DNA from: Buddleja alternifolia
Taxonomy: Eukaryota; Streptophyta; Magnoliopsida; Lamiales; Scrophulariaceae
Length of the DNA: 64,000 bases
Direction: 5' to 3'
NCBI GenBank assembly: GCA_019426215.1
Contig: CM033399.1
Coordinates: 20,531,022-20,595,021, forward strand
Below are positions 34,851 through 47,597 of the stretch, piece by piece; positions within the stretch are counted from its first letter, which is position 1; each line of letters starts with the position of its first letter. The position numbers were made by a program, and so were the translations under genes. The notes below the pieces were generated by a model. The model saw only the letters and a list, made by a program, of their open reading frames with translations, had not been told where the DNA came from and did not search any database.

Positions 34851-37800
34851 TTATATCAACTCCAGATACAAGGCTTCTTGTTTGCTGGTCAGGCCCAGTT
34901 CATTCAGAGTCGAGATACTCTCTCCATCACCAAAAGCACGTCGAGGATAGGGCCTCACCTAAATAAAACAAACATTTAAACAATAAAAAACAACCAAGTC
35001 TATCATAATGCTTAACATTATGTTTTACACATATAACAGTAATAAGTATGACAGAAGACTTACCAATCTGTAACTTCCAGGTTTGATCCCTCTGCCAACA
35101 TCTATGAAGTCGAAAAGATACTGTAAAACAATCCAGAATATTAAGTCAGCTCACAAACAGTTGAATCAATGACCCAATTTGCACATCAATATGTATATCT
35201 TATTGAGTATCATCCAATTTCAGTCAAATGGCAAACATGGATTGAAAACATCAAATTATAGTTTCACAGATACGAGGAGAAAGGAGTTGCTCACTGGTTT
35301 TTAAAATCAATTATGGATTGAGTAAATCACAGGAAAAGCGTGTCGACAAACAAAAGAAATGCTTGCAGTTATCTCTATGAAAATCATGTTTTACTGATAA
35401 TAAAGAAAATCACTTGTATTGCTTTCTTTTTCCATACACTATTAAGCATCTTCTGTATTTTCATATACTTATTAAACCTGAATAAGCAAACATGATAAAA
35501 ATGTAGACCAATATTGGGTTTTAAAATCACACTTTAATCTCAAAGCAGTTCTTCAGCATGACCATAGCATTCAAACTGCATGTGTTCTTAACATGACCTT
35601 AGCATGTCTGGAATTAGAGGAAAAAAATATTTTGCAAGAAAGTCTTCATCCAATATGATAACCAGTCCACTCTGTATTACCTGTAGCTTGTCTGACTTGC
35701 GAAATCTTCGTCCTCGTCTACTTCCATCAGGCATTCGTACAAGAAGTGTGACAGAATTCTCATCATCCGGTGTTGGTTCCTGAGGAAGGGAAGCTTCTTT
35801 GGCGGCTAATTGTCTTTCAATTTCCTGCCCAATGATAACATGTATATGAATCCTGAAGATACCAAGGATGTGTTTGGATCCACTTTTTAATTAATAAGTC
35901 CATTTGTAGGATGGACTTTTCAAAATGGGCATGTCAAATAAGTGCTTTTAAAAATGTAAAGTGTTTGGCAAAGTTACACTTAAAGTAACTTCTTATAGAA
36001 GTGCTGGAAAAAAAATCCAAAAGCTACTAATATGCACTTCTTTCAAATGGACTTCTGGAAAAATAACTTATTCCAAAAGTCCATTTGAAAAGTGTTTCCA
36101 AACACATCCGAAGTATTTCAACTACCAAACATGTTTTGTACATAAATTCAGAAACCCAACCAAAAGGGGGGGGGGGGGGGGGGGGGGGGGGGAAAAACTA
36201 AAATAACAGAAAACCTATGTAAACACTGCCTCACTAGTAAAGAACTGCAAAGTTACGTATTTCAAGTTTCCTGCAGAATTATCTGGTTGTGTATTTGGAT
36301 CCTAAAGTTACCACATAAGTACTGCTGAATCACTAGTCTAATTTTTCTTTAAGCTTCCAATATAATGACTATCTTGGCAAAGCTGCTATTATTACGTGAG
36401 AAAGACAAACTAAAGGACATATTTGGAATTGGATAACACTGTAATTTCCCAGAAACAGTCCACTTGTCAAAATTTGATTTCTTAATATTGAGAACCATCA
36501 TAGTCCAATATAAGGAAAAAACATCACAAGAGTCAACGTTGATTCCTTATCAAATACCAGTAAATCTAAAATCTTCAGATCAAATACCAGTCAATCTAAA
36601 ATCTTCAGATCAAATCTAAATCAGCATATCTGGAGAATAAATTAAAAACAAGTTCGGTGTATGAAAGATGAGAAAAATCAAATATACAATTGTTGAAGCT
36701 AGGCAAAGTTTCCTACAAGTAGTCAGCAGAAAACAACAAGATAATCCAAGAATAAGTAGAATGAAGAAGTGTTCTTTTCAGGGAAAGCACAAAGTCATTC
36801 GAGATAACATACAGCGTGATAAAATCTTTATTGCATGTGTGGAAATTACCTGTTGATATAACTTTTTTAAAATAAATTTCCCAAACTTAAAAGAAGACCG
36901 TTAGCCTCAAAGTACCATTATATTATTAGATTGATACAGAACTAAGGTTGTTTTGGACAGTAGAGCTTGCAATCTAAAAAGACCTCCACATCTACTGTTT
37001 CTTCAGCCTCTTGTCTCTTGCACTAAAAATTCAAGCAGCACTTGTTCATTCTGGAAGTCAGCATCGTATGAGTTTCAATTAGGTAACGTTGAAGATGTAA
37101 AGTCTATTGACTTATTTGTACATGTAATACTTACTGACCTGAGCTTTGTCCAGTCAAGTGACAATGAGTAAAAAGTATTATTTGGCCAAATAGTTACGTC
37201 TTTTTATTGGTATCTCTTGGTAAGCAAGTCATGTAATCCTCCATACATACATATATATATATATATATATAGATATATTGTGGATCCTATTCAATACAAA
37301 ATCACTTTCCATTTTTTTTTCGAGGAAACAAAATCACTTACTTTTCTTCTTCAATTGAACATGGTATCAAGCAATGTTCAGCCCTAACCCTTTAACAAAC
37401 AGAAAATACTTCTGCAGCACATGCCTTATCCTCATTTACTGGTCCTTTCCTAGCATCCTTTGGACTGTACTGGATATTAGTTGCAGGTGCCTCTTCCACA
37501 TGAAAGTAATAAGAATCTATTTTCTTCGTTATCAATAAATCCTCTATTCCTCCGTGTCTATTGCTAACGACAGTCAATGTTTCTTAACCGTGTTTATACG
37601 TTTTATATGTTCCTGTTAATCTATCAGCTGTTAGTAAACGAACTAAATCTCGATAATGTTGACATTCGTTCCATATCATGTTGTCTTTGAAGAGGATTGG
37701 TTTTGGCCGTGGTGTTTTTTGGACAACGGGGACGACCCAAGTTGTATTGCCTACTTTACTTTTGCTTTGAGCCTTCCCAGCTATGTTATTGTCGTTGGGA

Positions 37801-40800
37801 CATCTTGTTCCACTCTCCAGAAACTTCAACAACCTTGCCTTGGTAATCTTTATCTTTTTTCGATTGTGAGTCATGTCAGTTGGGTAAGCATCATCGTCCT
37901 ACCTTTCAAAGTCGGTCTAATTCTGTTAGTTACAGTCTTTTGAGTTGATCCATTATGACATTTGGTGTTGCTTTCATTCTCCATCTATCTCAAAATATCG
38001 TCATTTTATTGTTTTTACTGATGATTTCTCCAGTAGTTAGATCTATGCGTTAAAGGATAGAAGTCATTTTCATGATTTATTATATTTGTTAACGGATAGA
38101 AGTCATTTTCATGATGTTATTACATACGTTAAAGGATAGAAGTCATTTTCATGATGTTATTAAACAATTCTTATAAAAACTCAATTTCTAGCTTCTCTTC
38201 GTATTTTGAGGATTGACAATTCCCTTGCATTTGTCCAAAATTGAGTGGTCATTTTTGTCTCTCTCATGGTACGATTTTACACTATTTATTCCTCATACCT
38301 CTCAACAAAATGAGGTTTTCTGAAAGAAAGCATCGTCACATACTTGACGTTGCTCGTAATCCTAACCACTTACGGTATGATTCTGTCCTCACTTTGTTAC
38401 GATAGCATCGTCACATACTTGGCATTTCTCGTACTCCTAAACACTTACGGTATGATTGTCCTCATTTTGCTACTAAGTATATGGGAGTCCAATAGTCCGA
38501 ACTCTTTAGGGGGGACAGAATTTGCTTTCAGTAATCGGGGTCTATTCTATTCTTGGAGAAAGTATATTCTCGACTTAGGAAATCGATTTACGAGGTTTAT
38601 GCCTGAGAACACATATGTTGACCACAACCCAAACTCATTGGAAAACTTATTCACATTTGCTAATCAACCTGATATCTAATTTGCAGTGAGACATCTCAAT
38701 CAGTTCATGCAACCGAGGATTATACACTGGAAGGGATTCTTCAGTTTCTTGCCTATCTAGAAATTCGTCTGGTACGATTTTACACTACTTTTCCTCGTAC
38801 CTCTCAACAAAATGAGGTTTGCTGAAAGAAAGCATCGCCAAATTCTTGACGTTGCTCATACTCCAAAACACTTACAGTATGATTCTGTCCTCACTTTGTT
38901 ACTGAGGATATGGAGTCCAGTAGTTCACACTAATTTGGGGGAAAGAATTTGCTTTCAGTAATCGGGGTCTATTCTATCTTGGAGAAAGTATATTCTCGAC
39001 TTAGGAAATCGATTTACTAGGGTTCAGGCCTGAGAAAACATATGTTGACCACAACCCACACTTTTAGGATGATTCCTCAACAGAATTTGATAATGTGGGT
39101 ACATATAGACGACTTATTGGGAAACTTATTTACCTGATACTCAACCTGATCTCATTTGCAGTAAGACTTCTCATTCAATTCATGCGGAAACCAAGGAACA
39201 TACACTGGAAGGGATTTCTTCAATTTCTTGCCTATCTAGAAATTCTCTTAGCAAAGGTTTAATATATCCAAAGAATGGACATCCCAACATTGAATCATAT
39301 TATGATTCTAGTTATGAGAGAGACAAGAGTGACTGAAAATCGACCTCTGGGTATTGCACATAAATAGGAGGGAATCTGGTTACATGGAAGAGCAAGAAAC
39401 TGGACGTGAATGTGGTATCCAGATCTAGTGGTGAGTTTCTATAGGTCCCTATCTCACACTGCTTGAGAGATGTGAAGTGGTTGATATCTCTCATGGTCGA
39501 GTTAAGGTTTACCAACCAGAAGTCCATGCTAATGCGCTGAGATAACCAAGTTGTAATTCATAATGTCAATGGTCCAGGTTTCCATTAATGTACCAAGCAT
39601 ATTGAGGTTGATCGTCATTATGTTAGGGGTGAAGAGATGAATGGTTTTATATCTTCTCCATTCACTCCTTCCTCGAAACATCTTGCTGATATTTTCACTA
39701 AGGGTCTCTCTTTGGATCTTTTTGAAACTTTTTGTAACAAGATGGGCATGTATGACAGAAGGGGAATGTTAGGCTAATATTAGAATTAGTCAATCAATAA
39801 AAAAAAACACTTACTTATCTTCTTCAATTCAACAATTGTTGACAGATGCAACTCAATGTTTGTGAATAAATTCAAATTGCTATTATGAACTAATCATATT
39901 GAAAGCCTAAATTCAACACCGTGACACATCAACCCAATGTTTACATATCTTAAAGAATTAAAGAAAGGTAAATAGCTACTGTATTCTTGCCCACTGTACA
40001 TAAAACCAGTATATTCGTCAAAAACAAAGGAAATGCAAGCCTCAATTTAATGGACGCTCAAATACTGAACCATACCACAAACAGTTGACCAAGGTGAAAT
40101 GCAGTAGACTAGACTAAAAATTGGTACTTGGAATAATCACCTGACAAGTGCTCTTTCATCTAAGAGTATATGACTAAAAGATAACACGTCAGAATTCAGA
40201 AAGTCATGTAGCGCAAGCGCAGGTTCCATATGGAAATTTGATTAAACGGTAGTCAATCACGTCGACAAGAAGTCCATATTTTCAAACAAAGGAGAAGACA
40301 TTTCATATCATCTTAAAAGAGAGGTCACATGGAATCCTTGTTTTAAGTCTTTCTAGAAAAAGTAGTAGTGATATCCTTGTGCAAAATAGTAGTCAAAAGG
40401 GATGGACAAGTAGTGCAAAAAGATCCATCGAAATATCTGCTGCTGCCATTTCTGCTAGGTTGTCCACAGCTAAGTTCACCTCTCTATAGCAAGAAAACAA
40501 CTCCAACTCCTGGAAATCAGTCAATCGATTCCAGGCCTCCAGAGTGTTCAAAGAAAGTCCATTGCTTCAGAATTTATTGTGGGTGCTTTGGCTCCTTTTC
40601 ACAGGACAGCCAAGAGGAGAAATGGAACAAATCAAATTACTGAACTAAAACTCAGATCACATATTCAGTGCTTAAAATGTTTTATTAGTTGGAATGTTTC
40701 GCTAGCTGGAGAGATCCAATGTATAATGAAGGATAATGAGTTAGCATGCATATATCACGACGAAGACCTTATAGGTAGATGCATATCTCAACACATCGAG

Positions 40801-43800
40801 CATACACAGAAGCTACTAAATGTGTTTTATATGTGTACGAGGTGGGACATATGGAGGTAGGGAGTCAGCTGCAAGGTCTGAGTAGTCGTGAAAATACAAA
40901 AGGCTATTTTTTCAACTGTTATTGTAGATAAGATATGATTTGGAAACTAGCAGTCCGACGTCTGTACAGTGAACTAGCCAGAGCAAAGGCCTGCTTAAAT
41001 AAGGCAAGAAGAACTACCATATCTCAGGGTGAAGGTTCCTAAACGTGTTGTCTGTCTAGAATCAACTCGATATGGTTCAGGGGTTAGCATCATATATACT
41101 TGGGACTCATAATCAAATATTAAGCAATGAACTAGTCAAAAATTTGGACAGCAGAATTTCGCTGAGACACAATCCTATAAGTGCTTCAACCGACTCCAAT
41201 TGCAAAATATCTAATATATACCTGCTCCTCTTGCAATTGTCTTTGCAATTCCTCTTCCTTGCGTCGCTCTTCGGCAAGAGAAGCTTCAGCTTCTTCCTGG
41301 GCCTTCAGTTCTTTCTCTCTATCAGCTTGTAATGCAGCAAGATACTCATCATCCTGCATGAAAAATCATAAATTTATAATCTAGGGCAAAATGAAAATCT
41401 AGATATCAATCAGGTTCATATGGCAACCTGTTGTTCTCGTATCAATCGCTGAGCAGTGAGAGAAGGTGATGGAGGACGAGGTATAGGCCTGGGGTAAGGA
41501 CCTTCAGCTCTATCTAAACCATTCTGCACGAGCTGATTAGATCCATAAGGAAAATGATATGCAGTTCCTTCAGGAATGCCACCAAACATTGCAGCCTCAA
41601 GCATTACAGCTTCGTCATGTTCCTCAGATGAGATGCCACCCCACTTAAATAGAAACATATATAAAGTACAAATTTCATTATGCTTATCTATAATATAGGG
41701 GACTTTCATCATTCCAGATGATTGCATATATGTGATACTCCCTCCGTCCCAAAAAGGATGCCCACTATTCTATTTTGGTCTGTCTCCCTTAATATAAAAG
41801 TGAATATTTATTGTATTATGAGACTATATTGCCCTTCATTTTATGATTGAGAAAGATTGAGTTTATGCATTTTTTTCTATAAAACAGTAATCATATTTAC
41901 GAAATTAAAGTTTGCTACATAAATAAAGACAACAATTATACATTCAGCATGTCTTAGAAGATAATTTCGTTTGTTCTTTTTTGCTTTATGGAAAGAATAG
42001 TTCTGGAAAAGAATGACATAAAAGTAGATTTTGTAATTCCTAACAAAAGAGTCAAATGGGACATCCTTTTTGGACCGAGTGGGTATAAAATTTATCAGTA
42101 TCAGGAAAAAAAGAGTTACCTCATCAGAGGGGAAATCATTTCTATCGTTCGGAGGATGATGAACGTTTTCATCCTGCCGAGGACTCGAAGCTGGGCTAAC
42201 CTCAACTTCTTCACTATCTTTTGGCGCATCAATAGAAGTTGAAGACACGCGTCTCCTCCTAGGCCTAACAAGTGGGAGCTCTTCTACATCTTCGTCTTCT
42301 TCTTGGATGGATGAGCTTCCAACCTCCAATTCAGATTGCCTACAGATACCCAATACTTATGTAACTCCCTGAGTAAAGAATAGTTGTGCAGATATATTTT
42401 TGAATAGACAGGGACTATCTCATGATGTACTTCTATTGTTTTTCTAATTGTAACACACTAGAGCAGTCTTGACAAACCCAAAATGCATTCACGAGGGTCA
42501 CATGAAGGACATGATGAAGGTAACAGTGGAGTTCAACATATGATTTAAAAACCAAAAAGACGAAATGAGATGACTTACATTATGAAAAAACTTCTAGGCC
42601 GAAAAGAGGATAAATTAAAGTAAAAAACTAACAAGTGTAAAGAACAGAATGATAATCTACCAGGCTCAATCACTGCCGCTATTGTCTGGAAAATTCTGAT
42701 GTGCTCGACTGTATTCGAAAATCTAATAGTTTTTAGTTTTCCTAATTGCATTTTGAAAACCCTACCAACTTTTCTTTCTCGCATAACCTATAACTTCGAT
42801 TTTACAAGTTCTTATATTCTTCACCTTAGAGCTTAAGATTTTATACTCTACTAGGCTCATAATATAATATATCATGTGTTAGTTTTGGAGAATGATGAGA
42901 CCAATTGTCTATATTTGGTGGTATCTGTATCTGAAGCATAAGACAACTTCATGGATTGGTAACAAATAATCCGGGAGTATATCAAATAATTAATGACACA
43001 AAAAGTATTCACCTCCCACTTGAAGATGTTAATTTTCCCTTTTCTTCTGGTGCTGGTGCTGCTGACTTCTGGGCTTCTAGCTCTGAAACTTCAGCTTTAC
43101 CGTCCAGTTCCCTCAACGTTTTTTCTTTCTCTGCAGTCTGTATTTCCTCGAGTTAACCAGAGGTCGATTATGGTGGATTCGAAATGTAGCACACAAACTA
43201 CAAGCATACCTGCAATGACAGGGAAACTGCATGCGCAAGTTCGGGGTCTTCTAGGTGAGACTGCACAGGCCGAGGAATAGGATCTCCAAGATCCTGTATC
43301 AGGATGAAATCCATAAAATATAATCAAAATCACCATATTTAAGGATGAAAGCTACTAAGTACACTGCAAATGTATCACATACAATGTGATCATCCTGCTG
43401 TTGATTTGACATTACAGCATCCTGCTTGGAAGCCTCAATGGCAGCTCGTATCATTTCTTCTTCAATATCATTCCCATAGTGAGGCATATCAAGAATTGTT
43501 GGAGCACTTGGCCCAGTATGCGTAGGGATACCTTGATCCCCAGGCCCATCATCAACACGTACAATTGGTGCATTTGGAATATTTTTGTCATCATCGTCAT
43601 CATCTATTATGACAGTCTCACGTACTTCTGAGCCATGATCATGTGTAGTTTCAGTGACGTCTTCAATGGTAGGAGCAAATCCGGACTGTCCAGATACTCC
43701 AGTCCCATCTTTAACCTCAATTGGGATCTCCCTTACCTCCCTTGGATGTGAAACAAATGGTGACCGGGATGCAGTATCAGTACTACTATCAAATATACTT

Positions 43801-45786
43801 CTGGTGAAGCTGGGCTCAAGAAGAGAGAGAGGATTCAAATCTCTGGCAAACGGTAATATAGAAGAAGGAAGTCTGCGAGACTCGGCTGGTATTGGATCAT
43901 CAATATCCATAACATCATCCCGAGGAGCAGCAGCAGATGGCTCTTGAGTTCTGCAAGCAGAAAGACTAAAATGTGATCAAATGTTGAGTTACAATATGAT
44001 GAATAATTGCGTAAATTTTTTTATTTATTTATTATATGGAAAGAAACATTTGAACTGGCATGATAAAATACTAACATATTTCTAGGTCCTTCATTAAAAT
44101 GTGCATTAACAGCTTCATTGAGGTCGCCACGATGCTCCTGTCCAACAAAGTAATAGAACTATCAAGTCAAAAACAAATGAAGAAGAGCGCATAGGAATGT
44201 ATGTAGAAAATTCTAGCATATAACTACAGTGTTAGCAATATCTAATTGCTCAAAAACAATTCTTGAAAGAGTAGATAACTGTCGCTAGAATAATAAGAAA
44301 TTAAAGTTTCTTCGCTCTTGGATAATATGATCACAATATAGTAGTTCACTATGTCTGACACTCTTGGCCAACAAAAACCTACCAAAGATATTTTCATCCG
44401 AAATTTGTCGAACTTGTTTATTTGACAACATAAGAAAAACAGAACTAGACACTCAAACTTATTACTTAGTAAACATGCAATGCTGATGATTTGATTAAAG
44501 CATGTGCAGACATTCACAAAGAAAACATCAAAGGATCTGAAATCTAGGATGTCAATAAATTTGCCCCTTTAAACTTCTTAGATCTGGGACAATGAACCGG
44601 CCCGCCTGTATGATGATGCACAAATCAGTCACAAAATGGGACAACAACTCAATTCTAGCATTTGATTTTTAAATTGAAACATTAAATCTTGCTATACTAT
44701 CATCTCAAGACAAAATGATAAGAGAGAATATGACCTAATTTGAAAACTTAAAAGACTACCAACCAAATTAAACAGTTATTTAGGCAAAACTCATTCGGAT
44801 ACACAATGCCCTAAGTAGCATTTAACAAACAATCAGACATGAATGCTACAAGGACATCTTTCAAAGTAAAACTGCAGCTCATTTTCATCATTCTTCTATA
44901 GCAATCTTCCTCTATGTGATTTCACGAGAAATTTTGTGTGTACATTCAAATAATAAAAACATGTAGGAGCTTAAGGTTTCCAGTTCAACTTGCCAGGTAG
45001 GAAACCCTTTTTTAGTCTCTCAACTTGCTTCTTGAAGAGGTCCTAAGTAGTCAAATCCGCTGGCAATGGTTTCAAGCAGAAGTCAGGGGTCAAAAATAAA
45101 TCTACTCGGAGTGAGGTACTTAAAATGATGAATGAATCCTAGTCCAGGCACCCGTTCCATGGCTGATATCTTTGCAAACATACTTGATCTAGTCAAGTAT
45201 TCTATTCCCCACAGCAAGACTTCTTTCTAACAATAACCGAATTCAAAAACATAATTCACAAGTTTTTTAGTTCGAAGGTACCAAAGAAATTAATTTCAAG
45301 AAACCTAAATGAGATTAAAAACACCCAATCTCAACCACATACACCAAGAGTTGTAGAATGACCCAATTCCATTTTAAAAAAAAAAGCTCCTTGCAAGCTA
45401 CATAAGTTGACAAACCCCAACCTCAACCAAACAACTCCATCAAAATTGCAAAGCACCGGCACGCTAAATTCGCCACGAACAAACATTCAGAATCACCCAA
45501 TTCCACTAAAAAAGTGGAGAAAAAGAACCAGAGACTAGTTTCTTCAACTCTATAATACCGCACGCACATACAATCAAGCAACACAAGATTGAAAAGATTG
45601 AAATTCCACCAAGAAATAAAAACTTCAGGAATTAAAAATTCAAAATCAAAATCAATTAAAATAACAAAAAAAAAAAAAATTGTAGCAGATAGTGAAAACT
45701 ACCTCCAATTTTAGAATAGCGGTGGCTTCCGAAACTCCGGTGATGCTCATAAAAGTGTCGATAGTTTCTTGATCAGGTCTCGCCAT
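34851..45786 (-). CDS. Plant UBX domain-containing protein (PUX8-like), 11 exons, 599 residues
   Basis: Probable CDC48/p97 adaptor that brings ubiquitinated clients to the ATPase. Exons (minus strand): 45703-45786, 44077-44138, 43383-43950, 43210-43293, 43013-43137, 42120-42339, 41428-41643, 41222-41353, 35681-35824, 35064-35120, 34851-34958. All introns are GT-AG, phases match and the sum is 1800 nt with the stop. Domains: UBA-like (about 1-47), an acidic/Ser linker, UIM-like [14 protein letters not shown] (about 212-225), UIM-like [14 protein letters not shown] (253-266), an acidic region, a Glu/Lys/Gln coiled coil (about 454-510) and a C-terminal UBX domain (about 518-599) with YPRR in the loop where the family has an FPR-type CDC48-binding motif. 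Architecture matches Arabidopsis PUX8-type proteins. Intron 8 is unusually long (5.4 kb) and full of transposon debris. Confidence 0.92.
35866..36109. mobile_element. MITE in UBX-gene intron 8
   Basis: GGATGTGTTTGGATCCACTT at the left end is inverted at the right end (AAAAGTG...CAAACACATCC). 244 bp, AT-rich, no ORF. The termini resemble hAT-like MITEs, but I see no clear target duplication, so the superfamily is uncertain. Confidence 0.65.
36166..36192 (+). repeat. Run of 27 G residues
   Basis: Uninterrupted G27 on the + strand (C27 in the UBX pre-mRNA). Such a run can form quadruplexes or i-motifs and is unstable; the exact length may also be an assembly artefact. Confidence 0.9.
36551..36610. 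repeat. 30-bp tandem repeat, two copies
   Basis: Units 36551-36580 and 36581-36610 differ at one base, with a partial third copy following. Intronic. Confidence 0.9.
38048..38165 (+). repeat. Triplicated ~50-bp unit in the copia remnant
   Basis: The word GGATAGAAGTCATTTTCATGA occurs three times about 50 bp apart, within what was the integrase coding region. Confidence 0.85.
38268..39257 (+). repeat. Tandem duplication of ~500 bp in the copia remnant
   Basis: Units 38268-38770 and 38771-~39257 both start GGTACGATTTTACACTA and contain the ERKHR integrase block and the following segments. Unit 1 has a further partial internal copy near 38405. Divergence between units is modest, so duplication came after the element began to decay. 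Confidence 0.8.
40385..40640 (-). pseudogene. LINE-type RNase H remnant in UBX-gene intron 8
   Basis: On the minus strand, a frame reads [20 protein letters not shown], matching the C-terminal His/Asp region of RVT_3-type RNase H domains, preceded by [10 protein letters not shown]. No complete domain and no other LINE parts recognised. Confidence 0.45.
41738..42083. mobile_element. Stowaway-type MITE in UBX-gene intron 6
   Basis: CTCCCTCCGTCCC...AAAAAGGATG at the left end and the inverse CATCCTTTTTGGACCGAGTGGG at the right, flanked by TA on both sides (41736-41737 and 42084-42085). This is the classic Tc1/mariner Stowaway signature; 346 bp, non-coding. It sits between exons 6 and 7, close to the exon 6 donor. 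Confidence 0.92.
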
Positions 45787-45910
45787 TTTAACCTAATTAT
45801 TGATTTGATTTTTTCCAGATATCAAAAGCAGATTCTTTATATTTATGTAGAGAAAATGAACTTTGTGTAAAATAAATATGAGGAGAAAATTGAGATAGGT
45901 ATATATATGA
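45787..45910 (-). promoter_or_regulatory. UBX-gene 5' leader and TATA candidate
   Basis: ATATATATA at 45901-45909 lies about 115 bp upstream of the start codon on the minus strand, a fair place for a TATA box with an ~80-nt leader. No other element recognised. Confidence 0.4.
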
Positions 45911-46180
45911 GGGTGAGGACTGAGCTGTCGTCTTCGTACCAAGTAAATAAAACGAAATCCAAGGACCTTGGTGTTATAAACTTTTAGCCTCCTTTCGACT
46001 TCCGTCTCTTTTTTGGGCTTGAGAATATAGGCTATCTTGGAGCATAAGTTAGGAGCTTTAGCAAAAGTTAAAAATTAATTACTCGGCTCCATTATTTGAA
46101 TCGCTTATCGTGCTAAAATTATATTTGTACTCTCATTAAATAAAAAAGGTTTAATTTGTCAATACATCATAGCTCGGAAA
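45911..46180. other. Short intergenic stretch upstream of the UBX gene
   Basis: No coding frame; probably distal promoter of the UBX gene. Confidence 0.4.
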
Positions 46181-46300
46181 ATTCTATGCTGGATCGAGAC
46201 CGGGCCGTTGGATCCCCCCACATGGGGGGGGTTAAATGGAATTTTGACCCCCCCTGTTTGGGGGATCCAACGGTTGAGCTGGGCCGAGACCACATAGAAC
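46181..46300. repeat. 120-bp imperfect palindrome
   Basis: The left arm contains TTCTATG and CCGTTGGATCCCCC; the right arm carries the inverses GGGGGATCCAACGG and CATAGAA. A second inner pair is a G run against a C run around TTAAATGGAATTTTGA. It could be a foldback MITE; no target duplication was found. Confidence 0.7.
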
Positions 46301-46302
46301 AG

Positions 46303-46477
46303 CCCTCATAGTTCAATTGGTAAAGAACGGATAACTTTCTGTCAAAAGTTTGTACTTTTGATTCCCTCTGTCGATGTGATGACAATGTTGATGGACTTTT
46401 GAGCCTAAAGACAAGGTCTGACCCGTGGTAAGTAACCGGAGTTGCCCTAACAGAAGCTTTTATGTAACAAAAAAAGA
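46303..46477 (+). mobile_element. SINE-like element
   Basis: TAGTTCAATTGGTAAAG resembles a tRNA A box; a weak B-box-like TTTGATTCCC follows about 40 bp later, then a body ending TTTTATGTAAC and an A-rich tail (AAAAAAAGAAAAG). Flanking duplication not identified. Confidence 0.55.
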
Positions 46478-46547
46478 AAAGATTAAATTTATTTTGCCCC
46501 TCACTACCTTGTGAAAAGCAAAAAACTCCATGTACAACAAAAACATG

Positions 46548-46570
46548 AACCCTAAACCCTAAACCCTAAA
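46548..46570 (+). repeat. Short interstitial telomere-type repeat
   Basis: Three units of CCCTAAA (plant telomere repeat) in AACCCTAAACCCTAAACCC context, flanked by two copies of CTCCATGTACAACAAAAAC. Too short to be more than a chance or repair-derived tract. Confidence 0.7.
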
Positions 46571-46616
46571 TCATAAAAAAACTCCATGTACAACAAAAAC
46601 CTGAAACCTCAACAAG

Positions 46617-46791
46617 GTCCAGCATAGTTGGTAGATAGCTGAGTTTCTTAAGCATGTTTTCGTTTCCTGTCGTGTGTATGGAAAAGACTTGGGAGAGACA
46701 AAACCCACTTCGGTGATTTCTACGCCTTGAATGGATTAGTCTCCGGCGTCCGGCTGGGGGAAACCCTTGGTATAAACAAAAAAAAAAAAAA
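46617..46791 (+). mobile_element. Possible second SINE-like fragment
   Basis: GCATAGTTGGTAGATAGCTGAG is A-box-like; the end (GGATTAGTCTCCGG, then GGGGAAACCCTTGG and an A14 tail) looks like a SINE 3' end. No good B box is seen, so this is tentative. Confidence 0.4.
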
Positions 46792-47412
46792 CCTGAAACA
46801 CCCCCCTTAGTTGCTAAGAAAACCCTTCAAACACTCCCTGATCATATTGGTGAAAAAAAATGCCCTTAATTTGTCTAAAACTAATAAATCAATTTCAACA
46901 CATCCATTATAATTTATAATATTTTGTCCCACCATCAGTAAAATTTCATTATAATTTGACCTCAAAATTAATTTAATGCTAAATTCATTGAATAAGTTAA
47001 ACTTCAATAAAATGAATTGTGAAATATGATTATTGTATTATAAATAAGTCATACTAAACATAAAATAATCTAACAAATTTATAATCACTTTTAATAATTT
47101 TTAGGAAATACTTTTATATCCAAAAAGCCCATGGTAATATTTTTCAATCCAAAATGTTAGAATTTTGTGGATTTATATCATGTACATATATATAAATATT
47201 AGCATTCAAACGTACAGCTGTGTATGCATTGCGGTTTAATCATATATCTCACATTATTTTAAAGTTAAGGGAGCCTATCTTACGTGATTCAATAAAGTAA
47301 TATGTACCTAAGTCATTTTATATAAAGTATGACGTTCTAATTAAAAATGTGTAGATATTCTGTAACTTAATTCTAATTTATGATGGGCTAATTGGCAATT
47401 AAGTCCAAATTT
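46792..47412. other. AT-rich intergenic DNA
   Basis: No ORF, RNA gene or repeat recognised. Confidence 0.5.
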
Positions 47413-47597
47413 CTCTATATAAAGGGTTATGGTTCCCAGTTGTGTAGAGAAGCATATTACTTCAATCCTTCTTCTCTAAAACGTCATTCCTTCTTCTCTA
47501 AAATGTCCATCATATAGAGAAAACTTAAGAGGGATATACACGACAACTAGAAGGCATAATCCAAAGCCAATTTCATTATCATGGATTCAGGTATGCT
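47413..47597 (+). pseudogene. Orphan gene start: promoter, leader and first codons, cut by CACTA
   Basis: CTATATAAAG at 47415-47424 is a good TATA box. A leader with two TTCCTTCTTCTCTAAAA repeats follows, then ATG GAT TCA G at 47581 directly followed by GTATGC, which could be a splice donor. Sixteen bases after the ATG starts, a CACTA transposon begins. The rest of the gene is not visible in the window, so its identity is unknown. Confidence 0.4.

Larger units (their letters stand above)
37362..39834 (+). mobile_element. Decayed Ty1/copia element in UBX-gene intron 8
   Basis: A primer-site match TGGTATCAAGC (37362-37372) follows an LTR-like end; a polypurine tract AGAAGGGGAA (about 39757) precedes a TG...CA segment (39767-39834) whose last 27 bp match the sequence just before the primer site with two mismatches. 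Between them are integrase pieces (FIVFTDDFS near 38010, [12 protein letters not shown] near 38320), a GKLIYL block, and RNase H pieces (KSTSGYC near 39340, [11 protein letters not shown] near 39600, [10 protein letters not shown] near 39680). Many stops. It belongs to a different copia lineage from the Sirevirus copies and is antisense to the host gene. Confidence 0.82.

Noticed and set aside
46548..46570. Telomere repeats as evidence of a chromosome fusion
   Set aside because: Only three units, inside a local direct repeat.
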